Shown here piece after piece: positions 43,880-55,800 of a stretch of 64,000 nt of DNA. Position 1 is the first letter of the stretch. Every line of letters starts with the position of its first letter. Origin of the DNA: RUG11690 sp045616665 (GTDB lineage Bacteria; Bacteroidota; Bacteroidia; Bacteroidales; WCHB1-69); contig JAZLHE010000016.1 of NCBI GenBank assembly GCA_045616665.1, positions 1 through 64,000 of the forward strand. Reading direction: 5' to 3'. A model generated the notes under the pieces. That model was not told where the DNA came from. It saw only the letters and a list, made by a program, of their open reading frames with translations, and did no database searches. A program made the position numbers and the translations under genes.

Positions 43880-44698
43880 ATGGATAAAGATTTCAATAAA
43901 TTCATGTCACAACTCCAAAAGACAAATCAAACATTAGATTTTTTTTGTGACTTCAACAAAATAGAACAAAACGTAGAAGATATAAAACTCAGTTTATGCA
44001 TACTAAACAGCCTAATCGGAGCTTCCAATATGCGAAAAGCTGTTGAAAACATTTGGAAACGTGACAAAAGCGCATTCAATGTAATGGATATTCTTATTGC
44101 TGTTCGTAGCAACGGTAAAAAGAAAGTCCTAAATAGTCTCGGTCAATGTGTAGTCATAGACTCTCTGTTCACATCCGTGGACGGCATTATGGAATACCTT
44201 AACAACACTGGTCTCACAGAAATTCTTCAACAACAAAAGATAAAAGACCTTGTTGACTACGTATTTGGAATTGAAACAGGACTTGACAGTAATGCAAGAA
44301 AGAATCGTAGCGGTCATATTATGGAAGATAAGGTGGCTAGTATTTTTGACGATGCCGGTATTAATTATCTACAGGAAGTATATTCACGCGAATGGCCAGA
44401 AATAGCCAAAGTACTGGGTGATGATGAAAAACGATTCGATTTTGTTGTTGAATCGAGAAACAAGAAATATCTCATAGAAGTAAACTTTTATAGCGGAAGT
44501 GGATCTAAGCTAAATGAAGTCGCACGCTCTTACTCTGATATTGCGACAAAGATAAACTCAGTACAAGGTTTTGAATTCGTATGGATTACGGATGGTATTG
44601 GTTGGAAAAATGCAAAAAACAAACTACAAGAAGCTTATTCTATTATTCCACATGTTTATAATTTAACGAATATTAATTTATTTATTGAATCGCTATAG
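43880..44698 (+). CDS. dpnB: DpnII-type restriction endonuclease
   Basis: From the ATG at 43880 the protein is 272 residues, close to R.DpnII; an earlier in-frame ATG (43772) lies inside dpnM and is not used. Conserved DpnII family blocks are visible: LSLCILNSLIGASNM, LVDYVFGIETGLDSNARKNRSG, KRFDFVVESRN, YLIEVNFYSGSGSKLNEVARSY with the presumed catalytic acidic residue and lysine, and EFVWITDGIGWKNAKNKL. It should cut unmethylated GATC before the G. It stands between the two methylases, unlike the dpnM-dpnA-dpnB order of Streptococcus. Confidence 0.95.
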   Translation: MDKDFNKFMSQLQKTNQTLDFFCDFNKIEQNVEDIKLSLCILNSLIGASNMRKAVENIWKRDKSAFNVMDILIAVRSNGKKKVLNSLGQCVVIDSLFTSVDGIMEYLNNTGLTEILQQQKIKDLVDYVFGIETGLDSNARKNRSGHIMEDKVASIFDDAGINYLQEVYSREWPEIAKVLGDDEKRFDFVVESRNKKYLIEVNFYSGSGSKLNEVARSYSDIATKINSVQGFEFVWITDGIGWKNAKNKLQEAYSIIPHVYNLTNINLFIESL

Positions 44699-44830
44699 TA
44701 AAGTACAGAATCAGTGATTCAAACACTCTCTCCAATCTCAACAATATAGCGAAATTTGATTTGGCAAAAATTTCTGAATCTACAGAATGGTTATTCAGTT
44801 TAACGAAACACCTTCTAATGGAATTTAACT

Positions 44831-45763
44831 ATGATTAAAACTTATTACAAATCACAAAACAATGATTTTCTTCTTGCACAAGGAGATTCTTTTCAACTAC
44901 TGAGGGATTTTTCCTTCAAGTTCGATATGATATTTGCCGATCCTCCATACTTTCTTTCTAATGGGGGCATTAGCCTTCAAAGTGGGAAAGTTGTTTGCGT
45001 AAACAAAGGAGACTGGGATAAAGGAAAGTCCCCAGAGGAAATGAAAGAATTTAACATAAAATGGATCGGTCTGTGCCGTGACAAGTTAAAAGACAATGGA
45101 ACAATCTGGATATCCGGAACTTACCACAATATCTTTTCCGTTGCCAATTGTCTCACAGAACTTGGATTCAAGATTCTAAATGTGATTACATGGCAAAAGA
45201 CAAACCCTCCCGTCAATATATCTTGCAGGTTCTTCACCTACTCTACCGAGTTCATTATTTGGGCAAGAAAATGCAAAAAAGTGCCTCATAAATACAATTA
45301 TGATTTAATGAGGAAACTTAACGATGACAAACAAATGACTGATGTTTGGAAGCTTCCAGCCATCGGACGATGGGAAAAGTCTTGTGGCAAACATCCTACA
45401 CAAAAGCCGCTGTCGGTATTAACACGCATTATACTTGCATCAACAGACAAAGGCGATTGGATTCTCGACCCATTCTGCGGCAGTTCGACAACCGGTATTG
45501 CCGCCAATCTATGTGAACGCAAATTTGCAGGTATTGAGCAATCAAACGAGTTCTGTGAAATAAGCAAAGCAAGAAGAGAAGAACTAGATAGCATTGGAGT
45601 AAAGACGAATCTCAAACGCCACATTTCAGATTTACGGATTTTGGAATCGACGGACCAACTCAATCTTTTTGAGAACGCGACATTAGAATCATATTGTCTG
45701 CCATTTGACACTAAACCTATGAAAAATAATTTTTGCGCACAAAAAAATCAGCCATTATACTAA
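44831..45763 (+). CDS. dpnA: DpnA-type adenine methyltransferase (single-strand capable in relatives)
   Basis: The 310-residue protein is a beta-type methyltransferase: catalytic DPPY at residues 37-40 (FADPPYFLSNGG) comes first and AdoMet motif I last (WILDPFCGSSTTGIAANL). The blocks KGDWDKGKSPEE, ITWQKTNPPVNISCRFFTYSTE, NYDLMRKLNDDKQMTDVW and GKHPTQKP match M.DpnIIB (DpnA). In Streptococcus pneumoniae that enzyme also methylates GATC in single-stranded DNA and protects incoming transforming DNA. A ~50-residue C-terminal extension (from ESTDQLNLFENATLE) is longer than in DpnA. It starts 132 bp after the endonuclease gene. Confidence 0.94.
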   Translation: MIKTYYKSQNNDFLLAQGDSFQLLRDFSFKFDMIFADPPYFLSNGGISLQSGKVVCVNKGDWDKGKSPEEMKEFNIKWIGLCRDKLKDNGTIWISGTYHNIFSVANCLTELGFKILNVITWQKTNPPVNISCRFFTYSTEFIIWARKCKKVPHKYNYDLMRKLNDDKQMTDVWKLPAIGRWEKSCGKHPTQKPLSVLTRIILASTDKGDWILDPFCGSSTTGIAANLCERKFAGIEQSNEFCEISKARREELDSIGVKTNLKRHISDLRILESTDQLNLFENATLESYCLPFDTKPMKNNFCAQKNQPLY

Positions 45764-45847
45764 ATAAATTGTACGTTTTGCGAATTCAAATTCCAAAACA
45801 ACGTATTCTACCCCAATCCGTCAAATAACTTAAACCTTTCAAAAAAA

Positions 45848-46729
45848 ATGATGTCTAAAAGAAAAAACAACAAGCTATTCGTAGTCATAGGAGGCATTTC
45901 CTTGCTTTGTATTCTAATGACCTTCGTTATTAGAAGCCAAAAGGCGGAAGCCGAACCGCCTGCACTTCCGGAAACGCAAAAGCCACTGTCCCCAACAAAT
46001 GACAATTCCCAAGCATCACATACACCAAAGCCGCTTCAATCCAATACGATGTTGGAAATCCCTACTTATACCGTAGAACGGGAAGGATGGAGGGCTGTGC
46101 ATACGGGCTACACCGTCGATTTCAATCCCGACTGGCACATTCCCAACTGGGTGGCATACGAACTGACGGCGGAAGAATTGCAGGGCGATGTGCCTCGTGC
46201 CAAGAATTTCATTCCCGACCCCGCCTTGATAGACTACTGTCCCACCACCTACGACTACTCCAATTCGGGATATGACCGCGGACACATGGCAGCGGCTGGC
46301 GATATGAAATGGAGTAAACAAGCTATGACAGAGAGTTTTTACACTTCCAACATTTGTCCACAAAACCACAATCTCAACGGTGGCGACTGGGAAAATCTGG
46401 AAAGCAGGGTACGTGGCTGGGCCAGCGAATACGGAAACATCTACATCGCCTGCGGTCCCATCGTCGGTAAGAAATATCAAACCATTGGAGAGATGAAGGT
46501 CGTGGTGCCTGAATCTTTCTTCAAAGTGCTGTTATGCAAAATTGACGGCCAATGGCAGGGCATCGGATTCATTTTCAAAAACGAGGCCGGACACAAGCCG
46601 CTAAGCAGTTATTGCAAAAGTATTGACGAAGTGGAAAAAGCGACAGGCATTGATTTCTTTCCTCAATTGGACGATGCCATTGAAAACAAGATTGAAAAAT
46701 CGTACAATGCCGATGTTTGGGGACTATAA
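45848..46729 (+). CDS. Membrane-anchored DNA/RNA non-specific endonuclease
   Basis: The 293-residue protein has one N-terminal membrane segment (LFVVIGGISLLCILMTFVI), a Pro/Ser-rich linker (about 38-65), then a NUC1/EndoG-type nuclease domain with DRGH (Asp143, His146) in DRGHMAAAGDMKWS and the metal-binding Asn in NICPQNHNLNGGDWENLE. These beta-beta-alpha-Me nucleases cut DNA and RNA without sequence specificity, usually outside the cytoplasm. It has a different GC content from the DpnII operon and is 84 bp downstream, so it may be a separate unit. Role in nutrient scavenging or DNA uptake is inference. Confidence 0.93.
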   Translation: MMSKRKNNKLFVVIGGISLLCILMTFVIRSQKAEAEPPALPETQKPLSPTNDNSQASHTPKPLQSNTMLEIPTYTVEREGWRAVHTGYTVDFNPDWHIPNWVAYELTAEELQGDVPRAKNFIPDPALIDYCPTTYDYSNSGYDRGHMAAAGDMKWSKQAMTESFYTSNICPQNHNLNGGDWENLESRVRGWASEYGNIYIACGPIVGKKYQTIGEMKVVVPESFFKVLLCKIDGQWQGIGFIFKNEAGHKPLSSYCKSIDEVEKATGIDFFPQLDDAIENKIEKSYNADVWGL

Positions 46730-46832
46730 AGTCGCTTTAGCAAAATTACCACAGCAAACTTTTTGTCTATCCATTTTTCTCATTTATTAGACTAATCAAA
46801 TTCCGCATCACTGAAAAGCATCACATTTTTTC

Positions 46833-46866
46833 ATAAAAAAAAGCCCGCCAAATGGCGGACTTTTTT
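46833..46866. terminator. Bidirectional terminator between nuclease and ppdK
   Basis: CCGCC-AAAT-GGCGG (46845-46858), extended by AAG/CTT around one mismatch, has A8 on its left and T6 on its right, so it can end transcription from both convergent genes. Confidence 0.9.
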
Positions 46867-46887
46867 GTTGAATATTTCAAGTAAGAA

Positions 46888-49608
46888 TTACGCGTTTTTG
46901 ATAGCGGCTTGAGCAGCGGCCAGACGAGCAACCGGCACGCGGAATGGAGAGCAGGAAACGTAGGTCATACCCGTCTTGTAGAAGAACTCCACAGAAGCAG
47001 GATCACCGCCGTGTTCACCACAAACGCCAACTTTCAATTTAGCATTGACAGAACGGCCACGTTCAACACCGGCACGAACCAACTGACCTACGCCGGCTTG
47101 ATCCAAAGTCTTGAATGGATCGGCTGCGATAATCTTTTGATCGATATAGGTATGGATAATTTCGTTCACATCGTCACGAGAGAATCCCAAAGTCATCTGG
47201 GTCAAGTCGTTGGTACCGAATGAGAAGAACTGGGCCACTTCGGCGATTTCGGCAGCCATCAAAGTAGCACGTGGAATTTCAATCATCGTACCATAGAGGT
47301 AGCTGATCTTCACACCAAACTTGGCTTCAACTTCGACCTGGATTCTGTCGGCGATGGCTTTTTGATGTTTCAATTCTTTCACATCAATAGTCAGAGGAAC
47401 CATAATTTCCAAATGCGGATCGAAACCTTCCTTCATCAATTCAGCGGTTGCCTGGAAGAGGGCGCGGAACTGGATTTCAGAAATTTCGGGATAAACAATA
47501 CCGAGACGAGCGCCACGGAGACCCATCATTGGGTTCACTTCGTGAAGGGCGTCAATTCTCTTCTTGATTTCTTCGTAAGAAATTCCTCTTTCTTGAGCTT
47601 TGGCACGTTGTTTTTCTTCAGTTTGAGGGACAAATTCGTGCAATGGGGGATCCATCAAACGGAAAGTCAGTGGTTTGCCATCCAAAACCTTAAGGGTTCC
47701 CTTAGCGGCTTCTTTAATATGCGGTTCCAGTTCTTTCAATGCGGCAATACGTTCTTCCTTGTTAGAAGAAAGAATCATATTACGGAGGATTTCAAGAGGA
47801 GTGGCACCGTTTTTACCATAGAACATGTGTTCGATACGGAACAAGCCGATACCTTCTGCACCGAAGTTAACCGCGTTTTGAGCATCTTCCGGAGTGTCGG
47901 CATTGGTGCGGACACCCATACCCTGGTATTTAGCCACGATAGCCATAAATTCCTGGAAGAGAGGATTTTCTGTAGCGTCAATCATCTTAACTTCTTCTGC
48001 ATAAACCCAACCCTTAGAACCGTTCAAGCTCAACAAATCGCCTTCCTTGAAAGTTCTGCCGTCGATGGTGACTGTACGGGCAGCCATATCAATTTTCACG
48101 GCGTCGCAACCGACGATACAGCATTTACCCCAACCACGGGCAACCAAAGCAGCGTGAGAAGTCATACCACCACGCGCGGTCAGGATACCGGTAGCGGCAC
48201 GCATACCTTCAACGTCTTCAGGATTGGTTTCTTCACGAACGAGGATATTTTTAATCTTCTTAGCAGTATAAGCTTTTGAAGTTTCGCTATCCAAAACGAT
48301 GGCGCCAACGGCACCGCCAGGACCAGCTGGAAGACCTTTCGCCAAAACAGCATGCTTCTTTTCATCATCGGCATCCAAGATGGGGTGCAGAAGTTCGTCC
48401 AATTGAGCAGGAGTAAGTCTCATCACCACTTCCTTTTCATCGATCAGACCTTCGTGCAACATATCAAGAGCCATTGTCAAAGCAGCCACACCGGTACGTT
48501 TACCCACACGGCATTGCAACATATACAATTTGCTGTCCTGAATAGTGAACTCGATATCAAGCATATCGTGATAGTTCTTTTCAAGGATATCACGGATTTC
48601 GCAGAGTTCCTTATAGGTTTCAGGCATCAATTCCTGCATTGAATGCATGTGCTTATTTTGTTCATTCTTGGTATCGTCATTCAATGGATTTGGCGTACGG
48701 ATACCGGCCACGACGTCTTCACCTTGTGCGTTAATCAACCATTCGCCATAGAATTGGTTGTCACCAGTAGCAGGGTTACGAGTGAAGGCAACACCGGTAG
48801 CGGAAGTTTCGCCCATATTACCGAACACCATCGTCTGAACGTTAACAGCGGTTCCCCAATCATCAGGAATACCTTCGATACGACGATAAGAGATAGCTTT
48901 TTTACCGTTCCAGCTCTTGAAAACGGCCTTGATACCGCCTTCTAACTGAGCCTTGGCATCGTCTGGAAATTCAGTGCCGAGGACTTCCTTGATCTTGGCT
49001 TTGAAATCATTGGCCAACTGTAATAATTCATCGGCAGTGATTTCCGTGTCGCTCTTATAACCTTTTTTCACCTTAAATTCATCAAGCATATCGTCCAATT
49101 GCTTACGGATACCCTTTCCGTCAGCCGGTTCGATACCTTCTGCCTTTTCCATTACGACATCGGCATACATCATAATCAGACGACGATAGGAGTCGTAAAC
49201 GAAACGAGGATTGTTGGTTTTCTTAATCAGACCAGGAAGGGTTTTGGAGCTCAAACCGATATTCAGTACGGTGTCCATCATACCTGGCATAGAGCTACGA
49301 GCACCAGAACGGCAAGAAACCAAGAGTGGATTTTCAGGGTCATCATATTTCATACCCATAATATTTTCCATTTTGCTGATTCCAGCCCAAACTTCGTCCA
49401 TTAAGCCAGCGGGAAGTTGGCAATTATTTCCGTAATATGCGGTGCAGCATTCGGTAGTGATGGTTAAGCCGGCGGGAACAGGTAATCCCAACAGACACAT
49501 TTCGGCAAGGTTTGCACCTTTACCGCCCAACAAGTTTTTCATGTCGGCTTTACCTTCGGCAGTCTTTCCTCCAAAGGTATAAACGTACTTTACATTACTC
49601 ATTTTCAA
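46888..49608 (-). CDS. ppdK: Pyruvate, phosphate dikinase
   Basis: PPDK interconverts pyruvate, ATP and phosphate with phosphoenolpyruvate, AMP and pyrophosphate; in anaerobic Bacteroidota it can serve glycolysis or gluconeogenesis. The 906-residue protein has the N-terminal ATP-grasp domain (YTFGGKTAEGKADMKNLLGGKGANLAEM, SCRSGARSSMPGMMDTVLN), the phosphohistidine domain with catalytic His in GGMTSHAALVARGWGKCCIVG, and the C-terminal PEP/pyruvate barrel (GLFRIEHMF, GLRGARLG, FSFGTNDLTQMTLGFSRDD, VGVCGEHGGDP with the catalytic Cys). Length is full. A second ATG two codons in (49602) is an equal start candidate. Confidence 0.98.
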   Translation of the reverse strand: MKMSNVKYVYTFGGKTAEGKADMKNLLGGKGANLAEMCLLGLPVPAGLTITTECCTAYYGNNCQLPAGLMDEVWAGISKMENIMGMKYDDPENPLLVSCRSGARSSMPGMMDTVLNIGLSSKTLPGLIKKTNNPRFVYDSYRRLIMMYADVVMEKAEGIEPADGKGIRKQLDDMLDEFKVKKGYKSDTEITADELLQLANDFKAKIKEVLGTEFPDDAKAQLEGGIKAVFKSWNGKKAISYRRIEGIPDDWGTAVNVQTMVFGNMGETSATGVAFTRNPATGDNQFYGEWLINAQGEDVVAGIRTPNPLNDDTKNEQNKHMHSMQELMPETYKELCEIRDILEKNYHDMLDIEFTIQDSKLYMLQCRVGKRTGVAALTMALDMLHEGLIDEKEVVMRLTPAQLDELLHPILDADDEKKHAVLAKGLPAGPGGAVGAIVLDSETSKAYTAKKIKNILVREETNPEDVEGMRAATGILTARGGMTSHAALVARGWGKCCIVGCDAVKIDMAARTVTIDGRTFKEGDLLSLNGSKGWVYAEEVKMIDATENPLFQEFMAIVAKYQGMGVRTNADTPEDAQNAVNFGAEGIGLFRIEHMFYGKNGATPLEILRNMILSSNKEERIAALKELEPHIKEAAKGTLKVLDGKPLTFRLMDPPLHEFVPQTEEKQRAKAQERGISYEEIKKRIDALHEVNPMMGLRGARLGIVYPEISEIQFRALFQATAELMKEGFDPHLEIMVPLTIDVKELKHQKAIADRIQVEVEAKFGVKISYLYGTMIEIPRATLMAAEIAEVAQFFSFGTNDLTQMTLGFSRDDVNEIIHTYIDQKIIAADPFKTLDQAGVGQLVRAGVERGRSVNAKLKVGVCGEHGGDPASVEFFYKTGMTYVSCSPFRVPVARLAAAQAAIKNA

Positions 49609-49657
49609 TTACTTTTGAATTAGTATTAAAATAATATTTATGTTCTATTTTAAGGGT

Positions 49658-49665
49658 GCAAATTT
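49658..49665 (-). promoter_or_regulatory. -7 element of ppdK
   Basis: TAAATTTG on the minus strand, 49 bp before the ATG at 49608. No clear -33 TTG. Confidence 0.5.
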
Positions 49666-49710
49666 ACATTATTTTTTCGGATTAAAGACTTTTTTCTATC
49701 AAAAAATTTC

Positions 49711-49755
49711 AAAAAAAAATCCGCTCCCACAAACGATTCTACCTGCAGGTGCGGA
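49711..49755 (-). terminator. Terminator of the giant repeat protein gene
   Basis: Read on the minus strand, TCCGC (49755-49751) pairs with GCGGA (49724-49720), enclosing the palindrome ACCTGCAGGT, and is followed by T9. Confidence 0.75.
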
Positions 49756-49804
49756 ATAATTTTTTCATAAAAAGTCAACAATACAATCTGTTTTACGACA
49801 AAAA

Positions 49805-52800
49805 CTAATTTTTCACTACTTTCACCACAGATTCTGTCATACTATTCGTATTTTTCAGTTTAAATAAATAAACGCCTGCCGCATATCGGCTCAAATCGAC
49901 TTCTTTTTCGTTTCCAACAAAGGACAAATCTTGCAATTTTCGACCATAAATGTCGAAAATTTCGAGTTTATCTACGTTAAATCCATCCACGGATACCTTT
50001 ACAACGGCATCTGTCGGGTTAGGATAAACACGCACCACCGTGTTTTCCGCATCAGCAATACCTGTTCCGCACGTAATCTGAATCGTTTTCGGCAACGACT
50101 GTCCACATTGGTTGATGGCATATACCGACAACAAGGCGTAACCCACAGAAGTAATGTGAACCTGAGCGATAGTCTGATTAAATTCCAAAGTCCAGTTTGG
50201 ATTCGTCAACACCCATTCGTATGACTGTGTATTTTCCACCGGATCTATGGTATAGACATAATTACCGAGCGTAGCGATGCCAGAAGGACCTTGAATCTCG
50301 CTATTGATGATAGGAGATGAATTTACGGTAAGATGCAAGATTCTGATACTATCGCAACCCATAGTAGTCTGCAGAGAATCAGTATAGATAAAGAACCCGC
50401 TTTCGGGCTGAACCAGAATATTGAATCCCTGACCGCTATAAGACTGTCCCTTGCAAATTTCGGCAGTAAAAGTCTGTTCATACGCTGAATTAACCGTCAG
50501 CAAATGGGAAAGTTCGGCCACGCAATTGTCGGGAGAGGTTGCCACCACCGAATAAACAGTTGAGACTGTTGGGTTCACCTCAATAGAATTGGAGATGGCT
50601 CCTGTGCTCCAGCAGAAATAGGAAGCATTGCCACACAACGCTGTCAAGGTAGTGGATTCTCCTTTGCAGATATTATCTGCACCGACGATGGTGATGGTTG
50701 GAACCGACAACTGCACCATCGTTTGACTGGCAGATGCCGAGCAACCGTTGGCATCGGTCAACTGCACTTGATAAAATCCAGGCGAAGAAACCACAATGGA
50801 CGGAGTGGTATCGCCCGTATTCCAGAGGACTGATCCCACGCCAATAGCCGTTAATGTTTCCGTACCGCCTTCACAGAATGCCGAAGAACCGGAAATGGCA
50901 ATTTGCGGATTGTGGTTAAACACCACCACCGCCGTTGCCGTATCAACACAACCATAATCATTCGAAACGAAAACCTGATACGTACCTGATTGACTGACGA
51001 TAATTGAAGGCGATATCTGACCGGTGGACCACCAATAGGAAGTACCACCTTCAGCCGTCAGCATAGCAGGAGTTCCTTCGCAGAAATGGTCATCCATTTG
51101 AATATGAGCTACGGGAAGTGTGTGAACGGCAACCACCTGGGAGGCAGTCGAAACACAATAGCCATTGGAAACCGTCACCGTATAATTCGTGGTTTCCATC
51201 GGAGTAACGTTGATGCTTGGAGAAGTGCTTCCAGTGCTCCACAAGTATGAAGAGCCACCTTGAGCCGTAAGCATTGCCGTTTCTCCTTGACACAACACGG
51301 TATCACCGGTAATCGTCACTTGCGGATGTTCATAAAATCTAACAGCTATCGAAGCACTATTGGTGCAACCGTAACTATTCGTAACCACAACAGAATAAGT
51401 ACCGGAAGTCGTCACGTTAATTGAGCGATTGTTAGATCCCGTTGACCAGTGGAAAGAAAGGGCATTCGAACTGGTTAAGGTTGCCACTTGTCCTTCGCAC
51501 AACGCCGTATCGCCAGTGATATTCACCACAGGAATGGCATTCACCGTCAAAGTATAAGTGGCCGTTGTTGAACAACCGTACGAATTTGATGCTATTACAC
51601 TATAAGTAGAAGTTGCCGTAGCTTTTATTCTAATGGAAGGTGTAGTATCCCGAGTTGACCACAAGAAAGCCGATGCGTTACCCGTAACCGAAAGAGTGGC
51701 AGAATCGCCTCGGCAGACTGCCGTTGCAGGACCAACAATAGACACGCCACTTGGCGCAGAATGTGCCATAACCAACTTGCCTTCTTCGGTGGTACAGCCA
51801 AATGCATTTGTGACCGTAACGCGATAATAATCGCTGGTGGAAACCGTAATGACACTATCCGTTGCTCCCGTACTCCACAAATAAGAAACCGGCTCGTTAA
51901 CCACTGCAACCAAATCTGTGGATTCGCCATTACACAAAGTAGATTCACCTTCAATATAAACTTCAGGTTTGGCAATCATCGATACGGATTTAGAAGCAGG
52001 AATGAAGCATCCTCCATCGGCCGACATCACAGTATATTCATCTGTCGAAGACACCTGGATACTATCGGTGGTTTCACCTGTTGACCAAAGATATTGAGAG
52101 GCTCCGTGGGCCACCAGCCATACCGAATTTCCTTCACAGAAATAATCGGAGCCGGATATTGACAACGGAACATAAGCTTGGACATTAAGCGTTAAACTCG
52201 TCATATTATTACAACCATTCGAATCGATAGCCACCAAGTAGAAAGTCGTGGTGGTATCGGGAGAAACCTGAATGGAAGCCGTCGTGTCGCCTGTTGACCA
52301 GACGTAAGTAATTCCACCTTCCGCAATCAATGTCATGGTATCGCCTTTGCACATTTGAGACGGACCGACAATACGAGTGTCGGGAAGCGGCAAGATCGAG
52401 ACATTTGCCTCCGCATACGACTTGCAACCCTCTTCATTTGTTGCCACACAAGAATATGTTCCAGATTCATCAACGACAATCGAAGATGTTCTATTACCCG
52501 TATTCCACAGAAAATCGACTGTTTGGGAAGCATTAGCCGTCAAAGTAACCCTTTCGCCCGCACAAGCCACAGAATCGCCCGTAATGGACAACAGTGGCGA
52601 TTCATACAATTGGACTTCCACAGAAGCGTTGGAAAAACAGTCGTCCTTACTCCATCCGATAACGGAATAAACACCAGGATTACGCACAATGATAACGCTG
52701 TCTTCCGATCCGTTTGACCACAAGTAACGCACGCCACCGTGAGCAGTCAGCACTGCAGAATCTTCCTTGCAAATCCGTGAATTACCGGTAATACTGATTT

Positions 52801-55800
52801 CAGGAACCTGATAATAATCTAATCTTTTGAAACCGGTAGCCGAGCAGCCTCCCGCATTGGTCACCACAACAGAATATAGACCATTTTGGCTGACAAACTT
52901 CGCTGAAGAGGTATCGCCATCGTTCCACAAATAAGCAATGCCGCCCGAAACTTGCCAAAGGGTCGAATCACCGACACAAACCGAATCAGGACCAGTGATA
53001 GATGGTGTTGGTAAATCCAGAACGGTCACATTGATTTGGGCTGAATTTGAGCAACCGTGTACATCCACCACATTGACTGAATAACGAGTTGTTTGCAATG
53101 GAGAAACCGTAATGTGATCTGTTGCGTTATCTGCCACAGACCATCTGAAAGATGTCGCATTAGGAGCTGACGCATAAATCGTGGTTGTCATTCCAATGCA
53201 GATGATCGAATCACCACTAAAGGTAATCGTTGGCAAAGGATGAACTGTAATATACACTGAATCTTTGGCAGAACAGCCGTTGGAAGTAACTGTCAATACA
53301 TAATTTCCAGATTCATAGACGTTAATTTCACGATTGGTAGATCCTGTACTCCACTGATAAGCATAACCCGAAGCCCAGGCAGCTGTCAATTTCACCACAT
53401 TACCCAGACAGGTTTCCGGTGTTGAAGCCGTGATACCTGCTGTCGGCAACTGTTTTTCGGTTACCCTTACTGACAATATTGACGAGCATCCTTGCGCATT
53501 GGTTGCCGTCACGGAATATTGACCACCGCTATTGATCGTTATATCCGGTGTTTGGGCCAGAACTTCTGTGAAAGCATTTCTCCAAACGTAGGAAGTTCCG
53601 CCGGAAGCCAACAACACGGTAGATTCACCTTCACAGAAAGACTGATTTCCATACACATTAACCACGGGATTATCATTTTGTATCACTACCATAGAAGCCG
53701 AAGCCGTGCAATTGGCAGCAGAGGTCACTACTACGGTATAAGTTCCGGGAGCAGATACGAGCAACGATTGTCCCGGTATTGAACCATTCCATTTATAAGA
53801 AGCGATATTCGTTCCATCAGCATATAAGGTAGTGGTTGAACCCGTGCAAAAATGGTCATTGCCCAACACGCTGACAGTAGGCAGGACGTTCACCGTAACT
53901 TCTTTTTGAGCAGAAGACGCACAACCAAATTCATCACTCACCTGAACACGATACACTTGTGAATCATAAACTTTTATTGATTGAGTCGTATCGCCTGATG
54001 ACCACAAGAAGTGAGTTCCTCCATGAGCCACCAACACCGTGGTATCGCCTTTACAAATGGACGTTTCGCCTGTTATCGAAGCCAATGGAAACTCGGTCAC
54101 CTGAACCGTATGAGAAGCCGTGGCCGTACATCCTCTATTTGACGTTCCCGTAACAATATAGGTAGTCGTTCTGGCTGGATTAACACTAATGGCTGCCCCT
54201 TGCAATCCATTACTCCAAACGTACGTTACCGCACCCGAAGCCTGCAAAATCGCCTGATCGCCCTGACAAACGTGATTAACGCCGGCAATTTGCACATCTG
54301 GAACCGGCAACTCAACGATTTCCAATGAATCGTATGCCTTACATCCATTATCAGCCGTAACGGTCAACACATACCATCCCGGCGTTGCCACCGTCAAGGT
54401 AGGAGAAACATCACCGGTATTCCACGACATCTGCCCCGTTCCATTGCCGGTAAGTGTCACACTTCCGCCCTCACAATACTCCGTTGCAGTTGCCGAAATG
54501 CTGGCCGTTGGATTTTCAAGCACGATCAAATTCAACGTTAAAGTACTGTCACAACCGTATTGGTTTTGGAAATGAACTTCGTAAATTCCCGTTTCATAAA
54601 AGACAGAATCTCCTCTAAAATACGGCAATTCACTCCGACACAAAACCACCGTATCGGCACTTGCACTTGTAGGATGAATATGAATATCATAATATGCGGT
54701 CTTCTGACAACCATATTGAGAATAAGCCTGAAGCGTAAGGTGTTCCCAATCTTCGGCATTAACCTGTGCCACATAATTGAGTTCAGCCCGTTGTGACAAA
54801 TTTACGGAATTTTTATCGTACCAATAATAGGCATTGGCACCGGTGGCATAGAGCGGCAAAATATTGCCATAACACATTTCGTTATCCCCCACTATGGCAA
54901 CTTGGGGATCGGGATATATTTCAAAGGTGATACTATTCGTGCCTGAACAACCCATCGTGTCAATAACCCAAACCGTACATACCCGTTCCATCGTATTGGT
55001 ATAATAATTTTCATATCCGGTACTCCAACGAATATATGAATACTTCGTCGGGTCCACGTAAACTCGGGCCATAGAATTAGTACAATGTGCTGTATCACCA
55101 TAGATTTGCGGAATCGGATTTTCCTTGATATTCACACGCAAATAAACCGTACTGTCGCAACCATGAACGGTTTGTAAGTGAATCGTGTAATCTCCGGCTG
55201 TATCAATAGTGACATCCGCTATATGAATAGGCAAAGCGTCACTACAAGTAGTTAACGTATCATAAGTAGTATACTTGGGATAAACCGTTATCGTGATCGA
55301 ATCGATGTCAAAACATCCGGTATTATTATCCGTCACTCGAACTGAATAGGTGGTAGTTGCTGTAGGTCTTACCGTTATCACGTCGGCCATCTGTCCATTA
55401 TTCCACCAATAGCTCCAATTTTCATCATAGTCTGTAGCCACGTATAAACCCGCAGACCAATCACAAGCGGCTGTTTGACCGCCATAAACATATACTGTAA
55501 TTTGTGGGGCTTCGTTTACCGTCAAAGTCAAATGAACCAAACTGTCAAAACGCACCAATATGTCGTAGTTTCCTGCTGAATATATGGCGCTATCTCCCAC
55601 CATATACGGCAGAGTGTTATCACAAACCGTTGTATCCAAGAATGACTCCTTGACACTGTGAACGTCAAAAATCAACTGATAAACCGAATCACAATTCATT
55701 GAAGAAACCAAGCTATCCATATAAATGCCTGACGCTTCAATTTCTCGATTTCTCCAAACAAAAGGAAGTTGATATGTGGCCACTGCCGTATCCGTAATGA

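Noticed and set aside
44699..44830. Controller (C) protein gene in the DpnII operon
   Set aside because: The 132-bp gap has no ORF of suitable length and no helix-turn-helix coding potential.
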